Positions 22,745-36,400 of a stretch of DNA of 64,000 nucleotides are shown here, piece by piece. Each line of letters begins with the position of its first letter. Position 1 is the stretch's first letter. The DNA comes from Xenopus tropicalis (Eukaryota > Chordata > Amphibia > Anura > Pipidae), in the NCBI RefSeq assembly GCF_000004195.4, contig NC_030683.2, positions 7,144,411 through 7,208,410 of the forward strand, given 5' to 3'. The notes under the pieces are model-generated. The model saw only the letters and a program-made list of their open reading frames with translations, ran no database searches and was not told where the DNA came from. A program made the position numbers and the translations under genes.

Positions 22745-24130
22745 GGCCCACCGGCCTCTGAGTCTTTCTTTTATGTCCCAACTTGGGTTTGATTGATTGA
22801 TATGCAGGACTTTATAGAAATAGGAAGCTAAAAGATAATTACATTTGATATTATGAGTTCAATATGCCTTATCTGGATAGTTTTAACCATCATTTAGCAC
22901 CATCTTCTTTATTTCATGCTTAAGAACATTTTATTGGTCCAATTGTCTGTTTTTTTAAATAAACTTGCCCCACATAGTGATAAATGGTTGGTGACAAGTG
23001 GTTGTTCCCCTTCATTGACCTTTATGTTAGATCCTTTCTCTATAGTATAACTGACATTGGACTGTAGTTGATCTCTAACTGAAGTGACTACCATTGGTGT
23101 GTAAGGGTAAATCACTGGTTAGTGCAAAAATGAGGGGGTCTGAACCCCCAACCTTCACAATCACTCAGCACTAGGCCTACATTATCTGGGCCAATCTAGC
23201 TGTGCTTCCCACCTCTGTGGTCCAATGTCTTGTTCTTGTTATATGGACACTGGGCCAAACAAAGGAGTATTCTGTTGGTCAGTACATATATAGGGGCTTG
23301 AGGTTCTTTCTCTCCTCAACTTTAGAAAACACCCCATGATGCAGAGAATTAAACCATATTAACTATTCCTGCTTTGAAAAAAAAATACTTTTAGACACTC
23401 ATGTTTGGACCCTTGGCAGGACAACCTGTGATCTTTGGTGCCCAACTGGACTGTCTGCAAGGGGATCCCATATCAACACCAAGGGGGAACTGGAATGTGT
23501 ATCAGGAGTCAGATACATACAGCTGGGAAGTATTTCCAACACACAGTTTGTGTTCACTTTTTCAGAGAGGGGAAACTTTGCAGGTTGAGGTTTGTGCACT
23601 TTATCTACAGATTATTATCTTGTGTCTATTCTCCCTAGTTGTAAGGGTTAATCTCTTTAACTCCGTCTGTGCTTCTCTGCACTATATCTAAGCAGTCACG
23701 AACCGGTTCGATTGAATCTGTGCGTCGGCGAAACATCTGATATCGTCTGCGCATGTGCGCTGATCAGGGAACTTGTACAAACGATACAACCAGTATGTGT
23801 ATTGCAAACAAGTTCAAATTTATTTTGTTTTGAAATTACTTATATAGTAGATAGAAAAACACATCCCAATATGCTTACGTATCATGGGTGGGTACATATG
23901 CCTTGCAATTATTAGTAGAAATACAGAAATTATTTAATTAGCTGCTGAAGCTTTATTATGATCTCTTAGCCTTGAATATTAGCTGAGATAATCAAGGCCG
24001 GAGCAACTTGGACAAGGAACAAGATAATGAGGATAATCATAACAACTGAAGTAATACATACACAGGTCTTCATGATTCAAAACAAAATTGTGTAAATTCA
24101 GCATTTAGCAATTTAAACCCTATCACTAGT
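22745..24130. other. Spacer upstream of plus promoter, nothing recognised
   Basis: No conserved exon or repeat family that I can name. Could hold distal regulatory sequence; nothing in the sequence proves it. Confidence 0.35.
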
Positions 24131-24132
24131 TA

Positions 24133-24397
24133 GTACCAGCTTATTGCTGCTGCACAGAAACCTTTAGTACACAAGGAGGGCAATAACACAGCTCTGTTTA
24201 TTTTGGCCGCTCCCCCCCCCCATGGCCCCACTCATTACCTTGACCCGGCCAGTCCAACACTCGCTTCCCATTCTGCAGTCATTGCTCACCCTGTGTGTGA
24301 CAGTGAGTTGTGTTGGAACGTGGGTGGGCTGGGTGTTTAAGTAGAACGGTGCCGTTTGGGGGCCCAGAAGGACAGACAGCACGGAGCTACAGACACA
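24133..24397 (+). promoter_or_regulatory. Promoter region of plus A2M-like gene
   Basis: Sequence upstream of the ATG at 24398, mirrored at 15348-15612. A TTTAAG TATA-like motif lies at about 24336-24341. Sequence identity means both copies should share the same proximal regulatory sites. Confidence 0.5.
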
Positions 24398-24465
24398 ATG
24401 CTGCTAAGGGCCCTCCATGTGGGGCTCCTCCTGCTGCAGCTCTCTGGGGCACTGGGGGCAAAGCT
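24398..24465 (+). CDS. A2M-like plus gene exon 1 (signal peptide)
   Basis: ATG start with leader [14 protein letters not shown] and donor GTGAGT; 68 nt, phase 2. The start is chosen because it gives a typical secretory leader joined in phase to QYAVIFPSE of exon 2. Confidence 0.92.
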
Positions 24466-27400
24466 GTGAGTATCTCTATGGAGTTGGCTATGAGTCTGTA
24501 GTGTATGGAACAAAACTGCATGTCTTGTGTTGTAAATGGCTCTTTGGTTCCCTTTAGCCCTTCTCCCTCAACCATGATGGTTTCTGTGCATTTGTTTCAT
24601 TTGACCTGAGTACTTGTCTCTCATTGTGCGATTTTCCCTTTAGTTGCCTTCAAGGGGCTGACGTTTAGTATGATATAGACATTGATATTGTGAGACAGTT
24701 TGTAATTGTCTATGAAGATTCTCATTCATCCAGGTCATTATATACAGTACAGGTTTGGGAACCCTTTTTCGGAGACCCATTCTCCAGAAAGTTCCAAATA
24801 TCTTCCATTAGACTGTGTTATAAGCAAATAATTCAATTTTTAAAAATAATTTCCCTTTTCTCTGTAATAATAAAACAGTACCTGTACTTGATCCCAACTA
24901 AGATATAATTACCCCTTATTGGGGCAGAACAGCCCTATTGGGTTTATTTAATGGTTAAATGATTCCCTTTTCTCTGTAATAATAAAACAGTACCTGTACT
25001 TGATCCCAACTAAGATATAATTACCCCTTATTGGGGCAGAACAGCCCTATTGGGTTTATTTAATGGTTAAATGACTCCCTTTTCTCTGTAATAATAAAAC
25101 AGTACCTGTACTTGATCCCAACTAAGATATAATTACCCCTTATTGGGGCAGAACAACCCTATTGGGTTTATTTCATGGTTAAATGATTCCCTTTTCTCTG
25201 TAATAATAAAACAGTATCTGTACTTGATCCCAACTAAGATATAATTACCCCTTATTGGGGGCAGAACAGCCCTATTGGGTTTATTTCATGGTTAAATGAT
25301 TCCCTTTTCTCTGTAATAATAAAACAGTACCTGTACTTGATCCCAACTAAGATATAATTACCCCTTATTGGGGCAGAACAGCCCTATTGGGTTTATTTCA
25401 TGGTTAAATGATTCCCTTTTCTCTGTAATAATAAAACAGTACCTGTACTTGATCCCAACTAAGATATAATTACCCCTTATTGGGGCAGAACAGCCCTATT
25501 GGGTTTATTTAATGGTTAAATGATTCCCTTTTCTCTGTAATAATAAAACAGTACCTGTACTTGATCCCAACTAAGATATAATTACCCCTTATTGGGGGCA
25601 GAACAATCCTACTGTGTTTATTTAATATGTAAATCATATTTTAGTAGAAACCCAGGTCCCGAGAATTCTGGATAACAGAATCCCATACCTGTAACTAGTA
25701 GAATTAAGTCTAAAACAACTAGACTTTTCTGAGTTTTCTTGAAAACATTTTGCCACTCACAGTGCCTAGACCTAAATACGCCCCTGCTCCTGGTGAGTGA
25801 AATGACCCTGGAGTTCTGGGAAAACGTTGCACTGTGGGGGGAAAAACATGGCGATTGCACCCAATGTTGCATTTTGCTGCACTTGCAGTCGTAAATAGCC
25901 TGTGTATGTATGTATATATAATTATGCACTTTGTGCCCCTTCTCCTAAGTGTTCAACTACATTAACTTCTGACCCTCCCACAGGCAATATGCAGTCATCT
26001 TCCCCTCAGAGATGGTCTACCCCCAATCTGAACAAGCCTGTGTGCACCTGGAGGGGGCAGATGGAGGCAGCAGGATACACATCACCCTACAGATGGGCAA
26101 ACATAACACAACGGTGTTGGAGAAGACATCACAGCAGAAATCCTACTTCAGATGCATTACATTTGAGGTACTCTGCATGGCTATATGATATAGACAATAT
26201 ACAACCCATACACTGCATAGTGGGGCAGAAGGGGCAGGTTCAACACCTACAAACACAGCCCCACTCTCTTTTCCTGGTGGGCTACATCTCAGTGTGTCCC
26301 AGAGGTCTCAATAAAGCCATGTACTTAAATGTAACCAATCCTTGCCAGATATTTTAGGGCTCCATTCATTCTAAGTGACACCAATGGAAGCCATCAGTGA
26401 GCCTTCAGTGATGTTGTAGAACTGGGCATTTTCTCTGGTATACTTGGCACCTTGTCTTCACACATGCAAAAATAGGTCTTGACAATACATGTTCTTTATC
26501 AGTTGTTCTGAACGCCAGATTGCCACACCAACAGGAGGAGAATAGTCTAGTCCGACCGACCGACCAGGAGTTATTTCATGTATGATTAAAGGAATACTGT
26601 CAGGGGAAAACATGTTTTTTTCAAAACCCATCAGTTAATAGAGCTTCTACAGCAGAATCCTGCATTGTAATCTGTTTTTCCCATGGGGCTAGCCATATTC
26701 TTCATTTCCCAGGGTGCCACAGCCATGTGACCTGTGCTCTGATAAACTTCAGTCACACTTTACTGCTGCGCTGCAAGTTGGAGTGATATCCCCCCCCCCC
26801 CTCACCCCCAGCAGCCGATCAGCAGAACAATGGGAAGGGAGCAAGATAGCAGCTCCCAGTAGGTATCAGAATAGCACTCAATAGTAAGAAATCCAAGTCC
26901 GGCTTGGGACTCCTCCAGTTACATGGGAGTAGGAGAAACAATAGGTTAGCTGAAAGCAGTTCTAATGTGTAGCGCTGGCTCCTTCTGAAAGCTCAGACTC
27001 AGGCACACTTTACTGCTGCGCTGCAAGTTGGAGTGATATCCCCCCCCCTCCCAGCAGCCGATCAGCAGAACAATGGGAAGGGAGCAAGATAGCAGCTCCC
27101 AGTAGGTATCAGAATAGCACTCAATAGTAAGAAATCCAAGTCCGGCTTGGGACTCCTCCAGTTACATGGGAGTAGGAGAAACAATAGGTTAGCTGAAAGC
27201 AGTTCTAATGTGTAGCGCTGGCTGAAAGCTCAGACTCAGGCACACTTTACTGCTGTGCTGCAAGTTGGAGTGATATCCCCCCCCCCTCCCAGCAGCCGAT
27301 CAGCAGAACAATGGGAAGGGAGCAAGATAGCAGCTCCCAGTAGGTATCAGAATAGCACTCAATAGTAAGAAATCCAAGTCCGGCTTGGGACTCCTCCAGT

Positions 27401-30400
27401 TACATGGGAGTAGGAGAAACAATAGGTTAGCTGAAAGCAGTTCTAATGTGTAGCGCTGGCTGAAAGCTCAGACTCAGGCACACTTTACTGCTGTGCTGCA
27501 AGTTGGAGTGATATCCCCCCCCTCCCAGCAGCCGATCAGCAGAACAATGGGAAGGGAGCAAGATAGCAGCTCCCAGTAGGTATCAGAATAGCACTCAATA
27601 GTAAGAAATCCAAGTCCGGCTTGGGACTCCTCCAGTTACATGGGAGTAGGAGAAACAATAGGTTAGCTGAAAGCAGTTCTAATGTGTAGCGCTGGCTGAA
27701 AGCTCAGACTCAGGCACACTTTACTGCTGCACTGCAAGTTGGAGTGATTCCCCCCCCCCTCACCCCCAGCAGCCGATCAGCAGAACAATGGGAAGGGAGC
27801 AAGATAGCGGCTCCCAATAGGTATCAGAATAGCACTCAATAGTAAGAAATCCAAGTCCGGCTTGGGACTCCTCCAGTTACATGGGAGTAGGAGAAACAAT
27901 AGGTTAGCTGAAAGCAGTTCTAATGTGTAGCGCTGGCTGAAAGCTCAGACTCAGGCACAAGGCACTGAGATGGCGCCTACACACCAATATTACAGCTACA
28001 AATACATTTGTTGGTTCAAGAATAAAAGGTTAAATGGCAGAGGGAATTATTTGCTGTGTAACAGTGTCATTTAGAGATAAAAAGTAGCCTATAAATATCA
28101 TGGCAGTGTCCCATTTGAATTCATTGTCGGGGGCTTTCTCTCCCAGTACTGCCACTCAGGTTACAGACATCTTGCAATCAACTGTGTGCCCATTACTAAA
28201 CACAATATGCCAGCTATTATGCAAATGTCTGTTTGTACATCTCTTACTACATATTTAAAGATCAGGGGCACTAATGGGTAAATAGTTTTGAAATGTGTTC
28301 TTTGGAGCATTTAGTAAATCAGTTATGAAGTCCTCACTACAGGAAAGTAAATACCAGTTCAGTTCAAACAATCCAGTGACATCCAGTGAAATCTCTTCTC
28401 CAGCTGAACTTTTAGTATGTTACAGAATGGCCAGTTCTAAACACACCTTTTCAATCGGTCCTCACTATTTTTTTTTTTTTATAGATTTTTAAACTATTTG
28501 CCTTCTTCTTCTTACTCTTAGCAGCTTTCAAATGGGGGTCACTGACCCCGGCAGCAAAAACACTATTGCTCTGTGAGGCTCCAGTTTTATTGTTATTGTT
28601 TCTTTTTATACCTTCTTTTTCTATTCAGGCCTCTCCTATTAATTTAAACCCTTTCATTTAAATGGTTGCTAAGGTAACTTGGATCCTAGCAACCAGATAG
28701 CTGCTGAAATTCCAAACTGCAGAGCTGATGAACAAAAAGTGAAATAACCAAAAAAAATACAAATAATATCAAATGAAGACCAATTGCAATAATACTCTCT
28801 ACATCTTACTAACAGTTAACTCAAAAGTGAACAACCCCTTTAATAGATGTGTTTCTTTTGATAGAGGACTCAGTGCAGCGTTTCTGTGAGTGCTTATGGC
28901 TGTATTTACATAGACCTTTCTGATAAAGCTTATTGAGTTTTTTACCTTTAGTATAGAACAATATAATAATGACATTTGTCCAATACAGGTGCCGCCTCCC
29001 CACTAATGGGAATGAAGAAGTGGCCACCATGCAGGTTTCCATTGAGAGTGGAGGGGAGACAATAAGCAACAAGCCGTAGAGTTCTGGTGAAGAGAGCGAG
29101 AACCAGTCTTTTTGTTCAGACGGACAAAGCTGTATACAAACCAGGCCAGACAGGTAACCTACCATGGGGGGAGCTTCCTACAGACTATTGTTGGGCTTAC
29201 TGGAATACATAGCCATAAGAAACCTCAGGCCACATTCATATTATGCCCCATTGGATGTAAAGATGGCCCAGTAACATCTATATTCCCTAAGGATAAGGGC
29301 AATATGGTGGACCTCTATACAACTTAATGCACCCTATGCTGGATATACTGCGAGTAGAGTTTCTTAAATGGTAACTACCATGAATACAGCTATTTATAAC
29401 TAGTCTAGTTGCAATGTGACATTTTGTTTTGGTTAAAATGGGATCGCTTTCAATGCCAAACCATAATATACACCATACCTGCAGTGAAGTATAGTGGTAG
29501 TGTCATAATGCTGTGGGGCAGCTTCTCATCAGGGACTGGGCATGATGACCAAGATGACCAAGATCAGCAAGATGATCACCATGATGATGGTCCATGATGA
29601 TCATAATCCATCTCCTTGATCACCACGATGATCATCTTGGTCATCCTCAAGATGGCACAAGTATGGATGGTCCAAAAATCCCAGTAAAAACACTTATTTC
29701 AGGCTTTGAAATAAAAAAAAGATCCAGAAGAACAAACCTTTACTTTACAATTCATTATTCAGTATTACAAAAGAATTCAATACGGACCTTTATACTTTTG
29801 CAAGGTTCTGTATATAAGAAATATGGAGCCGTCACTATATTAATTTGACATTTTCTTATTTCTTCCAGTGAGATTTCGAGTGGTTTCCCTTAAAGAAAAC
29901 CTGCAACCAGAAGAAAGTCAGGTAAGAACAGGGTTAAGAGAATATAATATATACAAGAATATAATGTAACAGACAGAGTTATAGACATTAGAGGAAACAG
30001 CAGAAAGCTCTCAAAGCAAGAGGTATTGGGTACATGAGTCTGAACCAGCAGTGACTTACATAGATGTCTAACCCAAGTGAAAAGATCTTTTTTTTTTAAT
30101 GCTCTTCTTTTTTGTCTTTATTACAGGTGCCAACCATTGAATTACAGGTATGTATAAAGCTATAAATATACCGTGAATCAGTAGCCATTGTCTGATGGGG
30201 GAAGGTTCCTGTGAATTTCTGGAACTGAATAATGAACTGTAGAAGGTTTTTAGTCTCAACAGTGAAAAGTAAAAGATAAGTCTGAAGGTGTAACTGTTTA
30301 GAGAGATCCCCAACCAGAGGTTTAGGGGCAACATGTTGCTCACAATTTCTTTTGCCGTTGCTCCCAGTGGCCTCAAAGTAGGAGCCATTTTAAAATTTCT

Positions 30401-33400
30401 GGCTTGGAGACAAGTTATGGAAGCACAGACACAGTTTTACTCCAAGCAGAGCCCACTGCAGGCCAGCTGCCCACATGGGGCTACCAAATAGCCAATCACA
30501 GCTCTTATTTGGCATTTTCAAATAACTTTTTTCATGCTTGTGTTGCTCCCCAACATTATTTGCATGTGGCTTGCAAGTAAAAACGATTGGGGATCCCTGC
30601 TTTAGATTATATTTATCATATAGTGAAACAGATCTCTTCACTGTCCTGCAATACTGGGAAATACCCCTGCACTGTTGGTAGAAACATGACCAATTGCCAA
30701 TTTGTGACCTTGGCCATTTGGAGGACTTTCATGGCACTGAAGATCATTATCTTGTGCCCATCTTTGAAGTGAGACCAGGCTTTGTGGCCAGTTAGTAGAC
30801 GTACGTTACAGTAGACACTGCCCTTACATGAATGAGGTGCTACATGAAAGTGGCTTCTACAAAGACTAGAGATGAATGATGATTTGCTGTTCCTTCAAGG
30901 ACCCAGGGAAGAACCGTATTGGCCAGTGGCTGAACGTGAGTCTCCAGCAAGGAATCGCTGAGCTCTCACTGCCCCTCTCTTCCGAGCCCTCATTAGGAGA
31001 ATATTCCATTCGTGTAAAGGACACTGTCCATGGCTTCAGTGTGGAAGAATACGGTAAGGACCAGCCCAACCTTATCCCAAATATAATTGTACTTTATTCT
31101 CACATTTATTAATTTATTTCCGCAGTTCTGCCCAGATTTGAGGTCACTCTCCAACTCCCCAGAGTGGTTGCTGTTAAACAGTAAACAATTCGCTGTTAAC
31201 ATCTGTGCCAGGTAAGTTCTGGGGAGATTCTTGTCCAATAGTCACAACTGGGAAATTCAGTAGATTTTACTTCGTTTACTGCAACTGCCCTAAAATGTTA
31301 ACGTTTCTCTGTAGAGTATGTGCTAGCAAAGGTGCAATTGGCACAAGGTAGCAATGTGTAGCAGCTGGACTGGGCACAACATAAAGCTGATGGGTACTAT
31401 TTGGCACCCATAAAGGTACATATGACTGCAAAGGTAAATGAGCCACGTTGTCTTCACAGACACCAGTTCCACTAGTACCTGGGACAATAGTCACCCCAGT
31501 TTCCATCTAAATTAGCCTATGGGCCATTCCCCCCAATTTGGGAATGTCTACAAGTATAACATATACAGTATAAGCCCCCTTTTAATTGAAACTGGGACTT
31601 GATCTGATTTACATTGTTTGCCAACTTTGTTATCTTTTTTTTTTATTTTTAATAAGCCCTAGCCCTGTTTAAAGATCATGACTTCAGATATTTGGATTCA
31701 AAATTCAGAGGGAGGAAATATTCCTGGATTTCGGCATTCTTGGAAAGGACTGTGGGACTTTATTAAAGAAGGTTTTTGTGTCCCCCTCCTGCAGGTATAC
31801 TTATGGGAAACCAGTGCAGGGAACCTATAAGGTCAATGTGTGCCGGAAGCATTACAGCTACAGAACCATGGTTGCCAGTGACCAAGGGAGAGATCTTTGT
31901 GCCGATTTCAGTGGAACGGTGAGGAGACGTAGTGGAATTATTGTTAAACCATAGTTCTAGGTACTAATAACATTTGTATGTGTAGGATTCTCATACAGTC
32001 CCCACCAGTATCTCTATATCATGGATATCGATTGGTTTGTTGAACCCTAGCAACCAGACAGCTGCTGAACAGAAAGCTAAATAATTCAATAAACACAAAT
32101 AATCGATTGCAAACTGTGTCAGAATTCATTTAAGGGCGAACAACCCCTTTAATTCAGTTTCTGCCCTTCAGCTGAGTCAGTCCGGTTGCTCCACCTTGGA
32201 TGTGCAGTCTTCTACCTACAATCTTCTATTAAGCGAATGGCAGTTGAACCTGGAGGGGACTGGCTCAGTTCTAGAAGATGGGACAGGTGAGAACCACACA
32301 AGGTGCATGGAACTCCCAGGTAAAGATGGGGCGCAGGCTGTACAGGTGCATTCTTAGTGCTCATATGGGACTTGCAGTCCCACTGCCCTCTCTACCCTGA
32401 GTGACTGATGGAAAATCCAGCATTTAAGACGGCAGCTTGTTGTCCTCTTGGAACATTATATTGTATTCTTTCACTACTTCTCAAGAGCAAGAGAAGAGGC
32501 TAAATTCTTTGAATGTCATGCCAAATTGGTGACATTTGGCCAGTAATCCCCAACCAGTGGCTCGGGGGCAACATGTTGCCCCCAACCCCTCGGATGTTGC
32601 TCCCAGTGGCTTCAAAGCAGGTGCTTATTTTTGAATTCCTGGCTTGGAGGCAAGTTTTGGTTGCAAAAAAACAGGTGTACTGCCAAACAGAGCCTTCTGT
32701 AGGCTGCCAGTCCAAATAGGGGACTACAAATAGCCAATCACAGCCCTTATTTTGCACCCCAAATACGGGTGTTGCTCCCCAGCTCTCTTTACAATTGAAT
32801 ATGGCTTACGGGTAATAAAGGTCGGGGACCCCTGCACTTGGCAGAACTGAGAAGGAAGAGTTAATTTAACATAGGGTTTAATTGGGAGAGACAATCTGGT
32901 TTAATGTCTTCTCTAAAATGTGCCAAATGCGCCAAAAAAACCCAACAAGGAGCAATTTAGAGTCAAGTTTATTGAGCAACTCGATATTGTTTGGCCACAG
33001 GTCTCAAATTGTGCTTCTCTCTCACAGGAATTGAGATTTCTGCATCTGGTAGATCCCAGATTTCAAGCCAACTCACCACTGTGACCTTCCTGGATGCTGA
33101 CGATACTTACAAGCCTGGAATCTCATATATTGGCACCGTAAGACTTTTATTGCACTAATTATTATTATAACATTTCGCTGCAGCTAAAATGTACAGGTGT
33201 TTTTCAGAATATTCTCTAATCCCTAATCCCTCAATTGTGGATACTAAAAGGAGGGTTACTTAGAAGTGGGCAGGTTTTCAGGCAGAATGGGATGTATCAG
33301 GGCATTTTTCAGCAAACCTAACTTTCCATCTTGCCCTCCCTGCAGGTGAAGGTTGTAGATGCCAGTGACACCCCATCCACCAAACAGTGTATCTGACCAG

Positions 33401-36400
33401 TTTAGATGGAATGGTGAACCAGACCTTGGAGACAGATGAGAATGGACTTGCTCCCTTCAAAACTAAGAGAACACAGCAGAGTGGAAGGTTAAGGTGTCCC
33501 TGACGGTATGTACAATGCCATGGGAATGTAATGCAGCTCTGTTTGGGAAGAAAATTACAAGCTACATTTTTTATCATCATCATCATTTATATATGTTTTG
33601 ATACATTAAACAGAACTTTGCATGCTGCCCGACCAACAGCAAGTGCTGGGAGTTGTATCTGTACAAGACCTGACCTGATATAGATGTTACTGTAGTCATC
33701 TTGACCTACTGTGTCCATCTTGCCGTTCTTTACCAGCTGTCCCACAATTTCTTAATTCACAACTGCTGGCTTGCAAGACCCACTATGTAGGAGGCTACAG
33801 GCAGTCATTCCTATTGAAATCTGGATCTTCTAAGACAGCTTAAGACTCTGCTCCAAGAGGAGCTTACAATCTAATTTGCCTAGAAGAGCAACTCTCAAAC
33901 ATCACACTGTGGTCAGTTTAATTAGGAACCAATCAATATGCCAGTGCAGTTTTGGACTGGGGAGGAAGCTGTTTAAAAAACATGCTCTACATCTGAAAGG
34001 TAATATCTCCAAGATCAAACTGCTCATATTCCCACCTAAACCTGGACCCCAACCTCCATCCAATATTACATAACCCTGCATCCTATTTTTTTCAAGTCAG
34101 GTGCCTAGGTGTCACCTTAGACCCCTCATTACTTTCCCAGTCCACATTGGGTCCCCGACCAGGACAAGCTTGTTTATTATACCCTTGTTTGTACATCTTC
34201 CATAGCACTGTGTACATCTGAGGTGCTATAAAAATAGATGAATACAAATACAATCTAATACAATACAAAAGTGGGGGGAACATAATGACTCAACATACCC
34301 AACATACCCAAATCTCCCAGTTTACCATGAATTCGCCCACTATTTCTTGCTTGTGCCAACTAGAATAGGAGAAGAACTACAGAAGAACTGCCCTAATTGC
34401 TATTATCAATGGAAAAATAAAAAATAAAGACCAAATTCAAATTTTCCTATGCTACTGTCTACATATTGTCTACATATCAGACCCAGTGGCCAAGCGTAAT
34501 AAGGAAGGGGGATTGTTATTATTATTATTATTATTAACATGCATCTATATGATAAAAACATTACAGTATTTATATCTGTAGACATGAATATTTCCCATAC
34601 TCTATGGCACTATGTCCTACACCTATAACACTGTGAAAAATAGGATATGCTTTTGTTGTATTGACTTAGCTGTGTTTTTACTTTGTTCCTTCCACAGGCC
34701 AAGATACAAAAAAGAAGAGCCTTTAAGAAAGTATCAATATGGTGTCATAAACCCATCACATGGGTCAGCGTTTCTTACAATCAGCCGCTTTCATTCCCTC
34801 AGCACAGTTTCCTAAAACTTTACGCCCAGAAGGGGGAGCTTCTCTGTGAAGGGCAACAAGAAGTCCGGGTGGAATATCTTATCAAGCGCACTGTGCTGGA
34901 AGAGGGGGCAAAGCACTTGGAGTTACACTACTTGGTAAAGAGCACTGTTGTGGTATTGTCACTAACACACAGGCAGATCAACTTGGACAATAAATTCCTA
35001 AATATGTTGTTCTGGATAGACATGAGTTTATTGGATACATTTTCTGTCTACAGATCTCAGAAGGGTTCCAGGGGCTGGTGTTAGATGAGTTCTTAGCCAC
35101 TCGCAGTGCATGGTTTGTAAGGAATTAGGAGTCTTCAATCTCTGGTGGCTTCAGTTGGTCATTTTGCCCCAAGACCAATTAATAGATCAAGCGGTCAATG
35201 TGGTCCTCTTTAATTTGACACAAAACACTATTGTTATATGGCCCAAAATTTGGTACTATACAAAGGCAAGTAAGCCTGTGTACACGACTGATTATATTTT
35301 TCACATATCAAATGGGTTACTTGTGGGTTACTGATTATCCCAGATGGTTTGGGTGCCATCATGGAATAGGAATGTGTTGCTGATAGTTAGCTTTATGTCT
35401 AATTAAACATACCTTTGTACCAATGATGGATGTGGAGTTTAGAAAATTACACCATACTTGTTCCCATAGATGTAGTAGATGTCTCCATTTTCTCCAGACC
35501 AAAGAGAAATGATTATGTATAGACTCTCAGAGGTGTAATATGGCGTAAACTGGATGGGGACTTCATTATCTTCTCCTCATTCAGGGAACTGCCTCTCAGG
35601 CTGTACTGATACAACTGGACTGCGCGACACTCCATTCTTCTCAAATGAGGAAAAGTGCATGGTTACAAGTCCCATCAATCCCGAAAATCAGTTGTTTTCT
35701 AACTAGAGTAGAACTCTAATTTTTATGTTTTCTTGGAAATTGATGCCCGTTGTTGTCCCAATACCATTCAGACAAGCTGCATTTTCTTTCCCGGATTTAA
35801 CATGGGAAACGTAAATTTGCGGTTCTACTGGATTTTTTGTGGTTTACAACACTGGTTTAATAATGAAAAAAATTGTTTATTAATTGGATCACTAAACAGA
35901 TGGTTCAGGTTCACATCATGAAGTGATGGAGGGTTTGTAGTCATTTTTGTCTAAAGTCTGTAGGCTTCACATTTCTCCTTTTATTCCCACTTATTCATTT
36001 TAGTACTGCTCAGAAGAACACATTTCTATAACCAAGTTTATTATGTATTTTTCAGACAGTTTCTAAAGGGGCCATAAAGGATTGTGACTTTTTGGAAGTT
36101 TCCAATAAATAATGGAAGATGAAGGTGAGAGTGGTTTTTTTTTACAAAACCCCCACCAATTAAATACCTATTGTGTGTATGTAGGAAACTGTGGTAGCTG
36201 GTAGAGTTAGAAAATACCTACTCAGGTTAGTCTTTAGCCTTTCTTCCTGTTTGCCTTTCAGACCCTAACTATTCCCTATACCCTGCCTGTTATAGGCCAT
36301 ATAGAGCTTATGGGCAGCATTAAGCTCTGAATCCAAGAATTACTGAAGCTGTTTTCTTCCCTACCCTTCTTCTTTCTTCCCATTCCTCACAGTCCTGAGG

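Larger units (their letters stand above)
24133..24555. repeat. Right arm of inverted duplication (promoter and exon 1)
   Basis: Partner of 15186-15612, about 8.5 kb away. The few differences include the length of a C run near 24215. Confidence 0.9.

Noticed and set aside
29535..29645. GAT/ATC-rich imperfect palindrome as a regulatory hairpin
   Set aside because: Simple sequence within a Tc1 remnant; no independent support for function.
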